A DNA stretch of 64,000 nucleotides, from the NCBI GenBank assembly GCA_963931925.1, contig OZ007570.1, positions 34,367,084 to 34,431,083 of the forward strand, written 5' to 3'. This document shows positions 1 through 9,482 of the stretch, one piece after another (within the stretch, counting starts at the first letter, position 1; every line of letters starts with the position of its first letter). The DNA comes from Onchidella celtica (lineage: Eukaryota; Mollusca; Gastropoda; Systellommatophora; Onchidiidae). The notes under the pieces were generated by a model. That model was given only the letters and a program-made list of their open reading frames with translations. It did not search any database and was not told the DNA's origin. The position numbers and the translations under genes are program-made.

Positions 1-372
1 AACACGGAATTACAACATCGCTTTTCTCCACTACTAAGCAGAATAATTTTTTCGTTTTTTCAAGTGCATCCGATGCGTCTCGTGCTATAGATTCCATTTT
101 TTTTAAAAAGTGAATTTGCCCAAAAAGGGGCTTAAAGTGCAATTGATCGTTGTACCATGACCATGTTCGATTGCCTTATAATAATAATGAAGGTGCCCGT
201 TGGTTCACCCCAGAGCTATTGAAACATTTATGGATGAGATATTGCTCCCATGGAATAAGGATTGAGCTCGATTGTCGGGTCGTCAAATTCGCCGATGCCA
301 TGTAGCAAGTCTTTCCCCGTCGGTGCCCGTAAACGGAAGTGACGTAAAGGTTACTGCAGCACTGCGAAAACA
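1..372. other. Upstream of THAP exon, no gene seen
   Basis: I see no coding signal or repeat here beyond short T and A runs. It would hold the 5' end or promoter of the THAP gene that begins at 373, but no TATA box or other defined promoter element is recognisable. Confidence 0.4.
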
Positions 373-750
373 ATGGTTACTGTGTGGCCATTAATTGCCG
401 ATCGGAAAAACAAGCAGACAGCAAATGGGGAAAAAGTAAGCTTTCATCACTTCCCCAAGGCCAAAGAACTCAGAAAGATATGGGAACGGAAAGTTAGCCG
501 CAAGAACTGGTCCATAGACCGTCGTTCTGAGCAGGCAGCGGTGCTATGCGTACTGCATTTCGAGCTTGATCAGTTCACGATCAGTCCTGTGGTGGCTCGG
601 TCGGTTGGCTATAACATTACCCAGATGAGGCTGAAGCCAGGTGCCATTCCTAATCCTACAGTCTTTGACTATGGCACAAAGCAGACCACAAGCACAGAAG
701 TTTCAACAGTACGAGGGAAACGATATGTTGAAAGGAAAGAAAGAAAAGAG
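373..750 (+). CDS. THAP-domain protein, first exon (two compensating frame breaks)
   Basis: THAP domains are zinc-dependent DNA-binding modules found in transposase-derived and regulatory proteins. Seen here: a VSFHHFP box, then a spaced Trp-Arg region (WERKVSRKNWS), a C-x2-H pair (CVLHF) and an LKPGAIP end, which together give the C-terminal three quarters of a THAP domain. The expected first zinc pair, C-x4-C, is present at 381-398 (CVAINC) but in another frame. A 1-bp gain near 379 and a 1-bp loss in the A run at 404-410 would bring it in line. The exon ends in AAGAG followed by GTGAGT at 751, an excellent donor. The CDS start at 373 is the only ATG near the cysteine pair. The frame breaks are either sequencing or assembly indels or real decay. 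The domain is confident; an intact product is not. Confidence 0.75.
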
Positions 751-770
751 GTGAGTCCATGACAAACAGG

Positions 771-792
771 CTAGATCTAGATCTAGATCTAG
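771..792. repeat. CTAGAT hexamer repeat
   Basis: Several tandem copies of CTAGAT (reads equally as AGATCT) lie just after the THAP exon donor. The same hexamer clusters recur near 5028, 7040-7141, 34650-34730, 39118, 53098 and 55390. Confidence 0.8.
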
Positions 793-1382
793 TCAGTGTA
801 GAGATGCAGATCATCAATTTACGTGAAAATCCAGTGAAGCTTCTAAGCCTAGATTAAATGAATATCCTATATTCTCTATCAAATCTGGTTGTTAGAAATA
901 CAAGAGAGAGAAGAGTTTGTTGTTCTTTCTCCTATCTCCACTCTCTCCCCACGAATGTTTTAGATTTTTTCTTGTGATATGTTTGAATAAGTCCAGACGA
1001 AACAGCTGTCAATTGTCATTGTGCCTGTGATGTGACAAAAATTATGAACTGAATTAATGAATCATTTGCAGACTTTTGTTTAATTAATTTAATTGCTGGT
1101 GACCGTTCTTTTATTATTTTTTTTCTGTCATAGCCCTTTTTTTTTAGCTGTAGTGTAAGATATGCCTCATATAAAAGAAGCAGTCATCTTATGCAAAGTA
1201 ATCACATACTGTACACTTTCTGAGAGCAAGGGATTTGTTTTGTATCATAGACAGTTGACGGTCTAAAAAAGCTCAAATACTGAAATGTATGTGTAGGTGT
1301 TGCATCATTTTATGGATAATATTCATGCAAGATTGAATTGTATTGACATTTTTCAATCTACAGCTCATTTGTTAGAAGCCAG

Positions 1383-1574
1383 ACAGCCATGGCAGCTGCA
1401 GTTGACGAATTTGCAACGGAGGAGTGTGAGGATGACGGAAACACAGAGTACGATAACACCGATTCAGGTTACACACAAGACCCCAGAAGTGAACGAAAAT
1501 ACATGTACATGGTATTTGAGAGCAACCTGTTGGAGCTTTTGGAATACTGCAGAGTGTGTGGGGCTGAAGCCAAG
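1383..1574 (+). CDS. THAP-family protein, second exon
   Basis: This open exon reads from an AG at 1381-1382 to AAG followed by GTAAGC at 1575. Its phase (0) fits the donor phase of the exon ending at 750. The encoded stretch is acidic (TEECEDDGNTEYDN) and ends YMVFESNLLELLEYCRVCG. As known to me, that is characteristic of a THAP-containing invertebrate protein family in which a FES-LLELF-x-CxVC motif starts the transposase-like body. The alternative acceptor after TTTCAATCTACAG (1363) would give the wrong phase. Function is probably that of a domesticated or mobile-element transposase-related DNA-binding protein; no catalytic residues lie in this exon. Confidence 0.65.
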
Positions 1575-2100
1575 GTAAGCATTTAAATCTTTGTCATAAA
1601 TGAAAAAGAAATTAATGTCTGTGTGCAAGCTAACAATCTTTGTCATTTAAAATTGTAAGCCGAAGATGGTTGTAAGTTGGTAGTTTCAATTTTTAGCCGT
1701 GAAGTGGCGACATCTCAAAATGAGGACCTGTACTTTTTACTTTGCAGGGTTTGATAAATTAAAACAGAATTGAATAAAATGGTGAGGAAGGAAAACTAGT
1801 AATTTACTGACAACATCTGTCTGTGCTCTGTTCAGTCTTGTGTTCGTTCACCAGATATAAATGGTAAAGTTGCCAAATCTGACTACATCATAAATATTGA
1901 CATAAGGCACCATGGTTATTTCTTTGTCATTATTATAATACATCTGTCTCTTGTTATAATTCCATTTACTTGTTATTATAGATGGTATTATAATGTTGTG
2001 TTGGTATGTTTGTTCGACTGCATATTTCTAATAGTAATATTAACTTTAACTCTTAACTTCCAGACCCATGCCAATTACTAAGCAACAAACTGAATTAAAT

Positions 2101-2820
2101 TCAACAATAGGGCCTGCAGGGCCACATTTTATTACGTTAAGTTCACTAACAATTTCGACTAGAGATCTAATTATGTGGTAATGATAAATATCAGCAGCAT
2201 CAATTTCATAATCAATAATACGTCATTACAAGTCTAGCTCTAGGTTTCCTATAAAATCATTTAACTTCTGTTCTCGCTAATTATCTAAATAATAATTATA
2301 TATCTAAGATCTGGTCTGCTTACTGTATGGCAATCAATATACTAATATAGTCTCTGGAGACATAAGGTCATCTCAGATATTTAGATCCAAGTTTATAGGT
2401 CTAGGTCTTGCCCGTCGAAGTGACGTCGGCACAGTTAAATGTAATTCAAGGATGGGCTGGCAACTCCCAGCCTCACCCAGACAATTCAATTACAATTTTA
2501 TGATTCACACATTAATACTAGTTGCAGTTCTAGGAATCACAGCTAGATCTATATATTTTGCATCTTGCATTCTCCGGCAAGCACTCCTGGTATATTCATC
2601 AAGACTCTCCTACTGGATAAAGGTCATGCTCTTCGCCTCATTCATTGCCGATGTCATCAACAGACAAATTACCCACGATTTGCCCTGGCGCTAGGCCAGG
2701 GAACATTGGACAACAGCATTGGATCTCAAATCAGGCATATGGATCGATCAATGAATAGATCAACATCTAGACATGTTGTACTTTATAGGAATAATTCTCT
2801 CTAGTGGAATTTCACTGATC
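2101..2820 (+). repeat. Dispersed repeat, copy A (inverted partner at 15.7-16.4 kb)
   Basis: This segment lies in the large THAP intron. It shares diverged similarity along about 700 bp with the reverse strand of 15690-16400. Landmarks are the block around CTGCAGGGCCACA (2115) and the peptide-like stretch starting MGWQLPASPRQ on this copy versus MGWQCPASSRQ on the other. The open frame is not supported as a gene because both copies also carry frame breaks. It is probably LTR or other non-coding element sequence. Confidence 0.5.
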
Positions 2821-3137
2821 CTTTCACAGCGACCAGGCTGCCTAGAATGAATGAGAAGTACTGCCCGCACGGTTTGCACCGCGTGGATTATTGCGCTAAC
2901 CCTTAGCCCTCTAACGGTCAATGACGTAAGCGAAAAATATAATCCCCTTAGAAAAGTAAAACTGGGGCGCTAATCTTTCCACTAAACTTTAACGGCTTTT
3001 ATTTAACTCTTTACTAGCTACCAATATACATGTTTTCTTATTATTATCAATATACGAAGATTGGTGTACTTGGTTGTTAACTTACTATATTATGCTAATT
3101 TGTTAAAAGTTAAAAATTGACATAGCAGACGACAAAT
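2821..3137. other. THAP intron sequence, nothing recognised
   Basis: AT-rich non-coding sequence between the dispersed repeat and the 87-bp duplication. I see no conserved coding or structural signal. Confidence 0.4.
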
Positions 3138-3311
3138 CTTTAAGGCCACTCTAATAGATATTTTGGTTTTTCACAAAAGTGGCTTTTACTCTGAGGCCAA
3201 CGTATTTAATCTGGATATCCCACTCTTTAAGGCCACTCTAATAGATATTTTGGTTTTTCACAAAAGTGGCTTTTACTCTGAGGCCAACGTATTTAATCTG
3301 GATATCCCACT
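3138..3311. repeat. Exact 87-bp tandem duplication
   Basis: Two back-to-back copies (3138-3224 and 3225-3311) appear identical base for base when read through. Each begins CTTTAAGGCCACTC. The period is a multiple of three, so one forward frame stays open across both copies, but there is no start codon and no recognised domain. Lack of divergence implies a very recent duplication or an assembly artefact. Confidence 0.9.
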
Positions 3312-3412
3312 CTAGGTTGTATTAATTAAGTTATTTCCCTTGGACCATATTTGATTCTGACATCTCTAGAGATGTTTTTTCATGGTCTTTAATTTCTTCA
3401 CACCTTTACAAG

Positions 3413-3665
3413 GTGACAGAGACACCAAATTCATATGCCAAGGAGTTGGAGGAGCTGCAGCGAGGATTACTAAAACTGGAAAATGAGAAAATAAAAATCT
3501 CAGACCTGTGTACGGATCCATAGCAGTGTGAAGAAGTTTATGAAGGCCAGACCAGACAAAACACTGGTTTGATGAATGGCATGTTGCAAGAGATAAATAA
3601 TTATTGGATAAAGCCCAAGAGTAAAAAACTTGGCAGCCATAAATCAGGGGCTTGAAGTTAAATAT
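3413..3665 (+). pseudogene. Decayed THAP-family middle exon
   Basis: After a good acceptor (TTCTTCACACCTTTACAAG, ending 3412) the forward strand reads VTETPNSYAKELEELQRG and then a TDxHSSVKKF block. A W-F-D-E-W-H-V-A block follows in a third frame. These match, from family knowledge, the conserved VTE...N...ME-E, TDRH and YFD-WH-AK motifs of the THAP/transposase-like family of exons 1-2. The motifs sit in three different frames and include a stop codon, so this exon is not translatable as it stands. Either the locus is a pseudogene or the sequence carries several indel errors. Confidence 0.6.
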
Positions 3666-4069
3666 ATATATTGATTTCTTTGGCAAACACTCAATGCAGT
3701 CCAAAAGCGCACTGTAAAACAGTCAAGAGGAAGCCATGGGATGCAATAACAGGATAACATTTATTACAGTCATGAAAACTAAAAGTATCATTTACACGTA
3801 ATACATTAATTAACTGATTAAGGAATCGATGCAATGTATACTGACAATAAGAATGAACAAGACAATAATAATATCTCTGATTACATGGTGCAAGAAGATA
3901 TGCCAAGAGCAATTTAAATGTACTTAAACAACTTATTAATTTTGCAAATCAAACAGGCATTCAGAAAAAAACTAGGGGCTCTTTCAAAAAAGAAAAAAGA
4001 GCTCATCATGATCTAACTAAGGACCAGGAGCATTTCTAATCACATCTACTGGGTTGCCAGCAGCAGCGA
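3666..4069. other. AT-rich intron, no feature
   Basis: No coding or repeat signal found between the two decayed THAP-family exons. Confidence 0.35.
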
Positions 4070-4214
4070 TGGGAACGGGGAGCTGGTTCTTCAAAACTGG
4101 CTATCTGTCTTGCGACTTGTCTGCAACATTCACTAGGGCCATGGAGCTGAGACCTGTTTCCAAGATGTGAACATGAGGAGACGGGCGTGGATGACCGGAA
4201 GTGGTTCATGCCAG
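4070..4214 (+). pseudogene. Decayed THAP-family exon with donor site
   Basis: One frame reads an NWLSVLRLVCNIH block followed by a stop and a GHG motif. A neighbouring frame continues with CEHEE and DRKWFMPG, and CAG followed by GTAATC at 4215 makes a plausible donor. The order (NW-S...N-H-GHG...C-H...RKW-PG) fits the same THAP/transposase-like family after the WH-AK motif seen upstream. The stop and the frame change indicate damage. Confidence 0.5.
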
Positions 4215-4597
4215 GTAATCACTGGGGATTAAAAGTTTTATTATGTAATAATACATGTATGTTTAACCACAACCTCTTTAAAGGAGAGTGTTCAAGCATG
4301 AACACTGTGCAAGCATATGAAGACTAATGCAGAACAGTTAAGCAAAGAATCCAATTATTGTTGTAGGCATTTTTTTAAAATACTTGGCTACTGTGTTCAG
4401 AAAACCTTGCATTGAAGATAATTGATTCACTCTACTTTCAGGCAGCAGACAGTTCCATGAGTTTAAAAAAAATGTAGAATGGGGGTTGGAGGTAAGCACA
4501 GTCTCTTGGTAGCCTGTTACCATTTTAACCTGTTACTAATATGAAAATGACATTTTATCTGTCCCCAAATCATCTGAAACTAATATTTGTATTTCAG

Positions 4598-4770
4598 AAT
4601 ATGTGAATGATTTGTGGAAAGAGGTGGTCAAATACCGGCTTCGTTACCCGAGCTATGAAAGGGCAGCCATAGCACCTGGACAAAGGGAAATGCCACCAAT
4701 TCGCATGAGCACTTATCCTCCTCAAGAGAAAACAACCTTTGCAAGCAATCCCATTTCCCAAATTAATTAA
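4598..4770 (+). CDS. Probable last exon of the THAP-family gene
   Basis: A strong acceptor (ATTTGTATTTCAG ending 4597) opens a frame reading YVNDLWKEVVKYRLRYPSY, then a proline-rich tail, ending in TAA at 4768-4770. An AATAAA signal follows at about 4776. In THAP/transposase-like proteins the C-terminus typically has a Y-x-LW-x-V followed by PSY and a short PP-rich tail, so this is a good candidate terminal exon for the gene starting at 373. A stretch near 4433-4490, flanked by TTTCAG and GGAGGTAAGC, could be a further small exon; I could not confirm it. Confidence 0.5.
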
Positions 4771-5182
4771 AAGTAATAAAAGGAACATAATTTACCACTC
4801 ACAATGTGTGTTATAAATTTATTTGCCCTGAATAAGTGACAAAAGAGAGAGAGAAAGTGGTGAAATTTTTTTGGGTGTGTACTTGTCTGACTGACCAACA
4901 TTTACATGCAGAATTGAGTTGGGTTTAAATGTCGATGAATACACTTGACCTATTTTGGAGAATTTGAGCACCAAAACAAAAAAATCAAATTTGGGAATTA
5001 GTGGATAAAGAAAAGTCATTTGGACTTAGATCTAGATCTAAACTCTAAGTGGGACCATTACTGTGAGTAAAGGACCGAATGGTGTGCCAGCATTACTGCA
5101 GTCACAGAACAGTGAAAACTGTTCACAAAAAACAAGCTGAGATTTGAGAAGTAATTCTGTCACATAGTTTTTTCAAACTTAC
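4771..5182. other. Convergent intergenic stretch
   Basis: The space between the 3' end of the THAP gene and the last visible exon of the minus-strand P2X7-like gene. It holds the AATAAA of the THAP gene and a CTAGAT-type cluster near 5028. Any further terminal exon of the P2X7-like gene would lie here but I could not identify it. Confidence 0.35.
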
Positions 5183-5342
5183 TGGTTGGGGATACTTGAA
5201 GCCGCAGTGTTCACGATTCTCAGCAGGAAATGCCTGTCTGATTTTGGTAACAACACAGGCTGGTAAAATGATGCGCCTCTTCTTGCCCACCACATGCCAA
5301 ATCCATGTGACGAAATTCCGGTAGGCAATGTGACGATATGTT
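5183..5342 (-). CDS. P2X7 ballast-domain-like protein, downstream exon
   Basis: Reading the minus strand, TTTTTTTTTCTTCAG precedes the exon (AG at 5344-5343) and CCA followed by GTAAGT ends it (donor G at 5182). The frame gives TYRHIAYRNFVTWIW, then RRIILPACVVTKIRQAFP and CGFKYP. These match the conserved YR-AYR-F-W, P-CVV-IR--FP and GFKYP blocks of the P2X7 receptor intracellular C-terminal (ballast, zinc-binding) domain family. That domain occurs in many stand-alone invertebrate proteins. No P2X channel exons are present. The exon starts in phase 2 and joins the upstream exon at 6085 through a GTATGT donor in correct phase. Confidence 0.8.
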
Positions 5343-5344
5343 CT

Positions 5345-6084
5345 GAAGAAAAAAAAAGAACAATAACACTTCCATGTTAACATTCTTAATGTTATTTTTA
5401 AACAAAAAATCACCTTCCAAAAAAGAATAAATTTGTAATGTAACGAGCTCAGCTGCTACGAAAAAATCTGATACCAGTATTGAAGCCGTTTCTGCCATTC
5501 CAAGCCCACTGACTTCGCGGCTTTTTTTTTTTTTTTATGGGATTGTCAACGTGAAATTCCCGACAGCCAGATGTACACTGTGTTAACATTTAGAACATGT
5601 AATGGATATTTGGGATCAGATGACATGAAACTTAAACTGCTTTGATCATGAATGCGTGAAAAATGCCGGTGCTCTGTCCTATTTTATTCAAAATTGTTGC
5701 GTTGTTGTCTTTTGATATCAGAAAGCAGTATACAAATATACATAAAAACATTCAGTAAGTGGATATTTTATGGGACTTCGGTCCTCTACTTAATATTTAG
5801 TGACACAAAGGCTTGTAAATCTCCATCAAAGGAAGTTGCGAGAAAATCTAATGTCCTCTTTTAACCTGCCATAAAGATAAGACGTTTTCTTGTTTTGCAA
5901 AATACGTGGAATCTCTCAAAACTACTATTGAGAATATAAAGTGAATAATTCAAAAACAGCATGTATTGTAATGCTAAAAAAAATTTGATTTTGGCAGGGA
6001 CACTCAGTATTTCTGGCCCTTTTGCCTATGTTATAAATGCAAAAAATCATTTTATTAACATTTTTGGTGTGATTTCCTACATAC
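5345..6084 (-). other. Intron of the P2X7-like gene
   Basis: The donor GTATGT at 6084-6079 and the acceptor with a long pyrimidine tract at about 5357-5343 define a 742-bp intron (5343-6084). The interior is AT-rich, with no coding or repeat signal recognised. Confidence 0.7.
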
Positions 6085-6319
6085 TGGTGAATAAGTTCCT
6101 CTTCATCATCTTGTCTCATTCGAGCCAATTCTCGCTCCAACACATACACAGAAAGACAGTTCCGCTCGAAACCCAGATGTTGCGTAATGCAATCAGGAGG
6201 CTCTCGCAGGTTTTGCTGTTCTTCATACTCTTGCGAGTTTTGCCAGAATTTCCACAAAATCCTGGCAGCAAACATTTTCTGCTGCAGTTGGCATTACTGC
6301 ACAATTTTCACAGGTGCAC
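6085..6319 (-). CDS. P2X7 ballast-domain-like protein, upstream exon (one frameshift)
   Basis: Acceptor TTATTTTCTTTTCAG (AG at 6321-6320) opens a frame with C-x-C-x2-C, MPTAAENVCC and further residues, which is the cysteine-rich start of the P2X7 C-terminal domain family (C-C..C..MPT..E..CC). A second frame then carries CITQHLGFERNC and VLERELARM, the next conserved block (CIT...F...CL...VL). The switch between the two frames lies near 6235-6245, in GCAAAACTCGCAAG, so a 1-bp indel interrupts the exon. The exon ends at 6085 in ...CCA before GTATGTAGG, and the phase matches the next exon. Earlier exons are expected upstream on the minus strand but are not recognised. The cysteines are predicted zinc ligands from family knowledge. 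Confidence 0.75.
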
Positions 6320-6644
6320 CTGAAAAGAAAATAATTTTTTTTAATTTTTTTTTAAAAATAAATCATAAAATATATTTTCAGTAAATACAGGATAGATCTA
6401 GGATCTAAGTCACGACAGAGAGTTACAAAATTTTCAGTTCGCACTGACTAAAAGAAATCATTTCCATTTTTAAAAATTTGATTTACATTATGTAACATTT
6501 TCATTTCTAATTAGCAACTGTCCCGTTCAATGAAAGGGAATAAATAAAATGAACATGTAGAAATAAAAGAAATCATCCTCATACTAATTAGGCCTACTAG
6601 TAATGATCAGTTTCCCCATGACATCAATTTTGCAAAATCCTTTG

Positions 6645-6662
6645 CAAAAAAAAAAAAAAAAA
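6645..6662. repeat. Poly(A) run
   Basis: An A homopolymer of about 18 bp, shortly before the tRNA-like unit; a second, shorter A run (6693-6706) directly abuts that unit. Confidence 0.85.
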
Positions 6663-6706
6663 AGATTCCTAATAATGTGCAGCACTAGGTTTAAAAAAAA
6701 AAAAAA

Positions 6707-6794
6707 GCTCTGGCGTGGGATTGAACCCACGAAGGCTTGAACCTATAGGCTCCGACTGATAACCACTGACAATAGTCATTGCACCACGCAGACC
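6707..6794 (-). tRNA. tRNA-like sequence or tRNA-derived SINE head (probable pseudogene)
   Basis: On the minus strand the sequence has an A-box-like TGGTGCAATGAC, a B-box/T-arm GGGTTCAATCCC closed by a GTG/CAC stem, and an acceptor-like CCAGAGC 3' end. A T run of at least 10 follows at once and would terminate RNA polymerase III. The 5' GGTCTGC pairs with CCAGAGC at only five of seven positions, and I cannot fold a convincing anticodon arm. The unit is also somewhat long (88 nt). I favour a tRNA-derived SINE or tRNA pseudogene over a working tRNA. Confidence 0.45.
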
Positions 6795-7037
6795 ACGATA
6801 GGCTGGAGGAACTCTTCCATATTAGTCACCACGAAACCAAGAAACCCCCATCTGCGAATAAGATCGGGATCTTATTCCTAGACGTCTATGACTACGAGTA
6901 AGCACTTTGAACAACAATGTGCTGTTCTAGAAAATTTACACTTAACTGACCAGTACACTACAAGCTAAGTAAATCTGGATTTACCAAACAAGTAATGAAG
7001 TTACAATGTAATGATGTTTAACAGACAATCATAGATC

Positions 7038-7141
7038 ATCTACATCTAGATCTAGATCTAATTTCTAGGTTGATTTTGACTCGTGTCTAGATGAGATGAT
7101 AGATCTAGATCTGGGGTAGGGCTAGATCTAGATCTAGAGTC
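7038..7141. repeat. CTAGAT/AGATCT hexamer clusters
   Basis: Three short arrays of the hexamer AGATCT (7040-7062, 7099-7113, 7124-7141) separated by unique sequence. They are part of a motif repeated throughout the window. Confidence 0.8.
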
Positions 7142-7702
7142 TAGCCTATGTCTTCATAAGTTTATCTTTTGCTAAAACTCACCAGCCCATCTCCATGTCC
7201 ACATTCACTGATTCAGTTTAATCTCCACTGTTGACAAAAATGACATCTTTATCTCAGGCTCTGATGATGATCTTTGGGAGGACTTCCGAATGCGTACCAT
7301 AACTCGACAAGTGCATAGGCATTGTCAGATTAATATGTAACGACGTGAGGGTCTAGTCAGTTTGTATCATCGAGGCCGTAGGCCGATGTTCCTCTGGGCA
7401 TGTTTCATTGTTTGTCGCGTTTCGAGTAGCCTAGGGGGGGGGGGGGGGGGCTAGCCTACTGTTTTTGTTTACCGTTCGCCGGGGGAGTTGTGCGGCGCTC
7501 GGGTAAAGATGACGTAGTGCACAAATCACAGAAAAATCCCCGGAAAATCACCGGATGTTTACACGCTCTTGTTTCTTTTACAAAATAAACATACATAAAT
7601 AAAGGTGTTGTGAAAAATATCAGTCTCGACGTGATTAATAAGTGTTGAAGTGTGTTATGAGCGAATAAAACGAGATTTGAAAAATTTTCGTTCACATGGT
7701 CC
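7142..7702. other. Non-coding flank with a G14 run
   Basis: Contains a run of about 14 G near 7434-7450. No gene or element is recognised before the Harbinger-type MITE. Confidence 0.4.
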
Positions 7703-7705
7703 TTA

Positions 7706-8375
7706 TGCCGCAGTCTCACCAAGAAAACTCGCACGCGATTTTGATAATTATGAAGCTCGTGCGTGCTGAGGCGTGCTGAGGCTTGTGTTGACACGTGTTT
7801 TTGGCCCTCACACACCAACTCGTGTCAAACTCGTGCCTAGCTGCAGAAAAATAGCTCCAGCCTTATTTTTTCGGCAAGTCGTGTGCGATTTCTTGACATG
7901 CGAGCGGAGGCGTTCGCCTGGGTTCGTGTCAGCACGCACCAAACTGATGCGCGCGCATCCACTCAGGAATGTGAAAAATTCGCACACGAGCTCACGCGTA
8001 CGTGGCAGCCTACTCATGCGTGTTGACACAAGCCCACACGTTCGTGTCGACTCGCGCACGAGTACAGTGAGACTACCCTATATATAGGGCCTGCTTGTGT
8101 TATTGCGCTTGGCTCCCGCTTTTATACTTGTCCTCCTCCTCCACAATTCGTGCGAGTATAGCACAACTCGTGTGCGAATTGTGCAATTTGGGCCTCAAAT
8201 CAGTCCTGGCGGGAGGGGGCGAAGGTTATTCGTGTGCGAGTCGTGTGGGCACGCGTGGGCTCATGCACGAACATGTCAGCTCTTGTGCGAATTTTGCTCG
8301 TGTGCGTGTGGACACGTAGGTACACGACTTAATTTGACACGTTCACACACGAGTTTTCTTGGTGAGACTGCGGCA
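7706..8375. mobile_element. Harbinger-type MITE, 670 bp
   Basis: The two ends form a perfect 26-bp terminal inverted repeat starting TGCCGCAGTCTCACCAAG (7706 onward, and in reverse complement ending 8375). TTA flanks both sides (7703-7705 and 8376-8378), which fits the TWA target duplication of PIF/Harbinger elements. The interior is rich in short GTGCGAG/CTCGCAC words in both orientations and carries no transposase. Open frames inside it are therefore not genes. The right end abuts a Ty3/gypsy RT fragment, so the MITE probably jumped into or next to that relic. Confidence 0.75.
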
Positions 8376-8378
8376 TTA

Positions 8379-9220
8379 ACGAGGTTCCAACAGCCAAACG
8401 ACGATATGCCTTTCCAGCTTGTCACAGCGCCGGCCACATCCGCGCGAATGATGAACGTCTTATTGCAACAAATGCGTCATGTTTTGTCGTATTTCGACGA
8501 CATCTGCATCTTCCAGGCTGATTGGGCGGGCCACTTGACGGCCCTCCGTAAAGTTTTTACCGCGCTCCATGAGGCCGGACTTACCGCGAAACACAGCAAA
8601 GTATTTCTGGGATATAACCAAATAAATTTTCTCAGCCATACAATTTCCCGTGGAGTCCAGACCCCAGACAACCGTAAGATGACTTCTATCTTAAAACTTC
8701 AAGCTCCTCAAACGAAAAAACAGGTCTGTTGGGGCTCATTAATTACTATAGGAAGTTTATACCGAACTTCTCGTCCCTTACGGCTCCACTGTCTGACCTT
8801 ACGAGAAAGGACTGTCCAAACAGGGTAGTCTGGACGGCACAGTGCGAGGATGCCCTTCGAACTGTTCAGCGCCTGTTTTCCACATCCCCCCTTCTCATAT
8901 TACCGGATTTACAGAAAACGTTTGTTGTCCGTATTGATGCATCGGATCAGGGGTTATTGGCTGTGTTGCTCCAAGAGCGAGAAGGCTCCTTGCAGCCATG
9001 CATGTACGCAAGCTACTTGACAGAGAGCGGCGTTACGCAATTATCGAGCGAGAATGCCTGGCCATTATTTATGCCGTGGACGCGTTCTCCCGCTTTTTGT
9101 TGATGTCCGAGTTCATAATTGAAACCGACCACCGGCCATTGTTGTTTCTTAGATCAAACAGAGCAAAAAAAAAAAACGCTCGACTGACTAGATGGAGCCT
9201 TGCGCTCCAAGAATTACATA
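8379..9220 (+). pseudogene. Ty3/gypsy pol fragment (RT to RNase H), frameshifted
   Basis: Reading + in more than one frame gives an MPFQLV-APAT box, the catalytic YFDD motif (FDD in place of the usual [IV]DD), an FLSHTIS block, then GLINYYRKFIPNFS and APLSDLTRK, and the RNase H start VVRIDASDQGL, RERRYAIIERECLAI and TDHRPLLF. These are the standard Ty3/gypsy RT thumb and RNase H blocks. At least two frame changes (near 8730 and 9000) make it non-coding. The reading is cut at 9220 by the DIRS element and resumes at 13518. The 5' part of pol is missing. Confidence 0.85.
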
Positions 9221-9224
9221 GAAC

Positions 9225-9482
9225 AAGCGAGACTTACCCGTAAGTTGAAGACTGTTCTTGATTTTGCCGAGATGGTATCAGGAACATTATGTCAAATGAA
9301 GAACGGTGACGCATGGGCAGAACTCACACTTCAGATCAAGCTGTCCACTAATGAAAACATTATGTCAAATTCGGGTGGGTATAACGGTCCCGAATAATAT
9401 AAGGGTGGGATTTGACATAATGTTCCTGATACCATCTCCGCAAAATCAAGAACAATCTTCAACTTACTGGTAAGTCTCGCTT
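9225..9482. repeat. 73-bp-arm foldback at the DIRS 3' end
   Basis: Arms 9225-9297 and 9410-9482 are near-perfect inverted copies (AAGCGAGACTTACC... and its complement) around a spacer of 112 bp. The spacer includes, in forward orientation, AATGAAGAACGGTGACGCAT, which matches the start region of the Gag frame near 13440-13480 with few differences. This suggests the foldback belongs to the DIRS terminal structure, like the internal complementary regions known from DIRS elements, or comes from a related element's ends. Confidence 0.8.

Noticed and set aside
5220-5498. Minus-strand frame overlapping the P2X7-like exon in another frame
   Set aside because: The phase-2 splice join and the family motifs favour the other frame.
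7692-7702. Continuation of the gypsy RT on the left of the MITE
   Set aside because: TTTTCGTTCAC could be read as the expected F-V before the MPF block, but too little sequence matches to claim it.
8097-8378. Start of an apparent 243-codon frame running into the gypsy RT
   Set aside because: This part lies inside the MITE; only the portion after 8379 is RT. The fusion is an accident of insertion.
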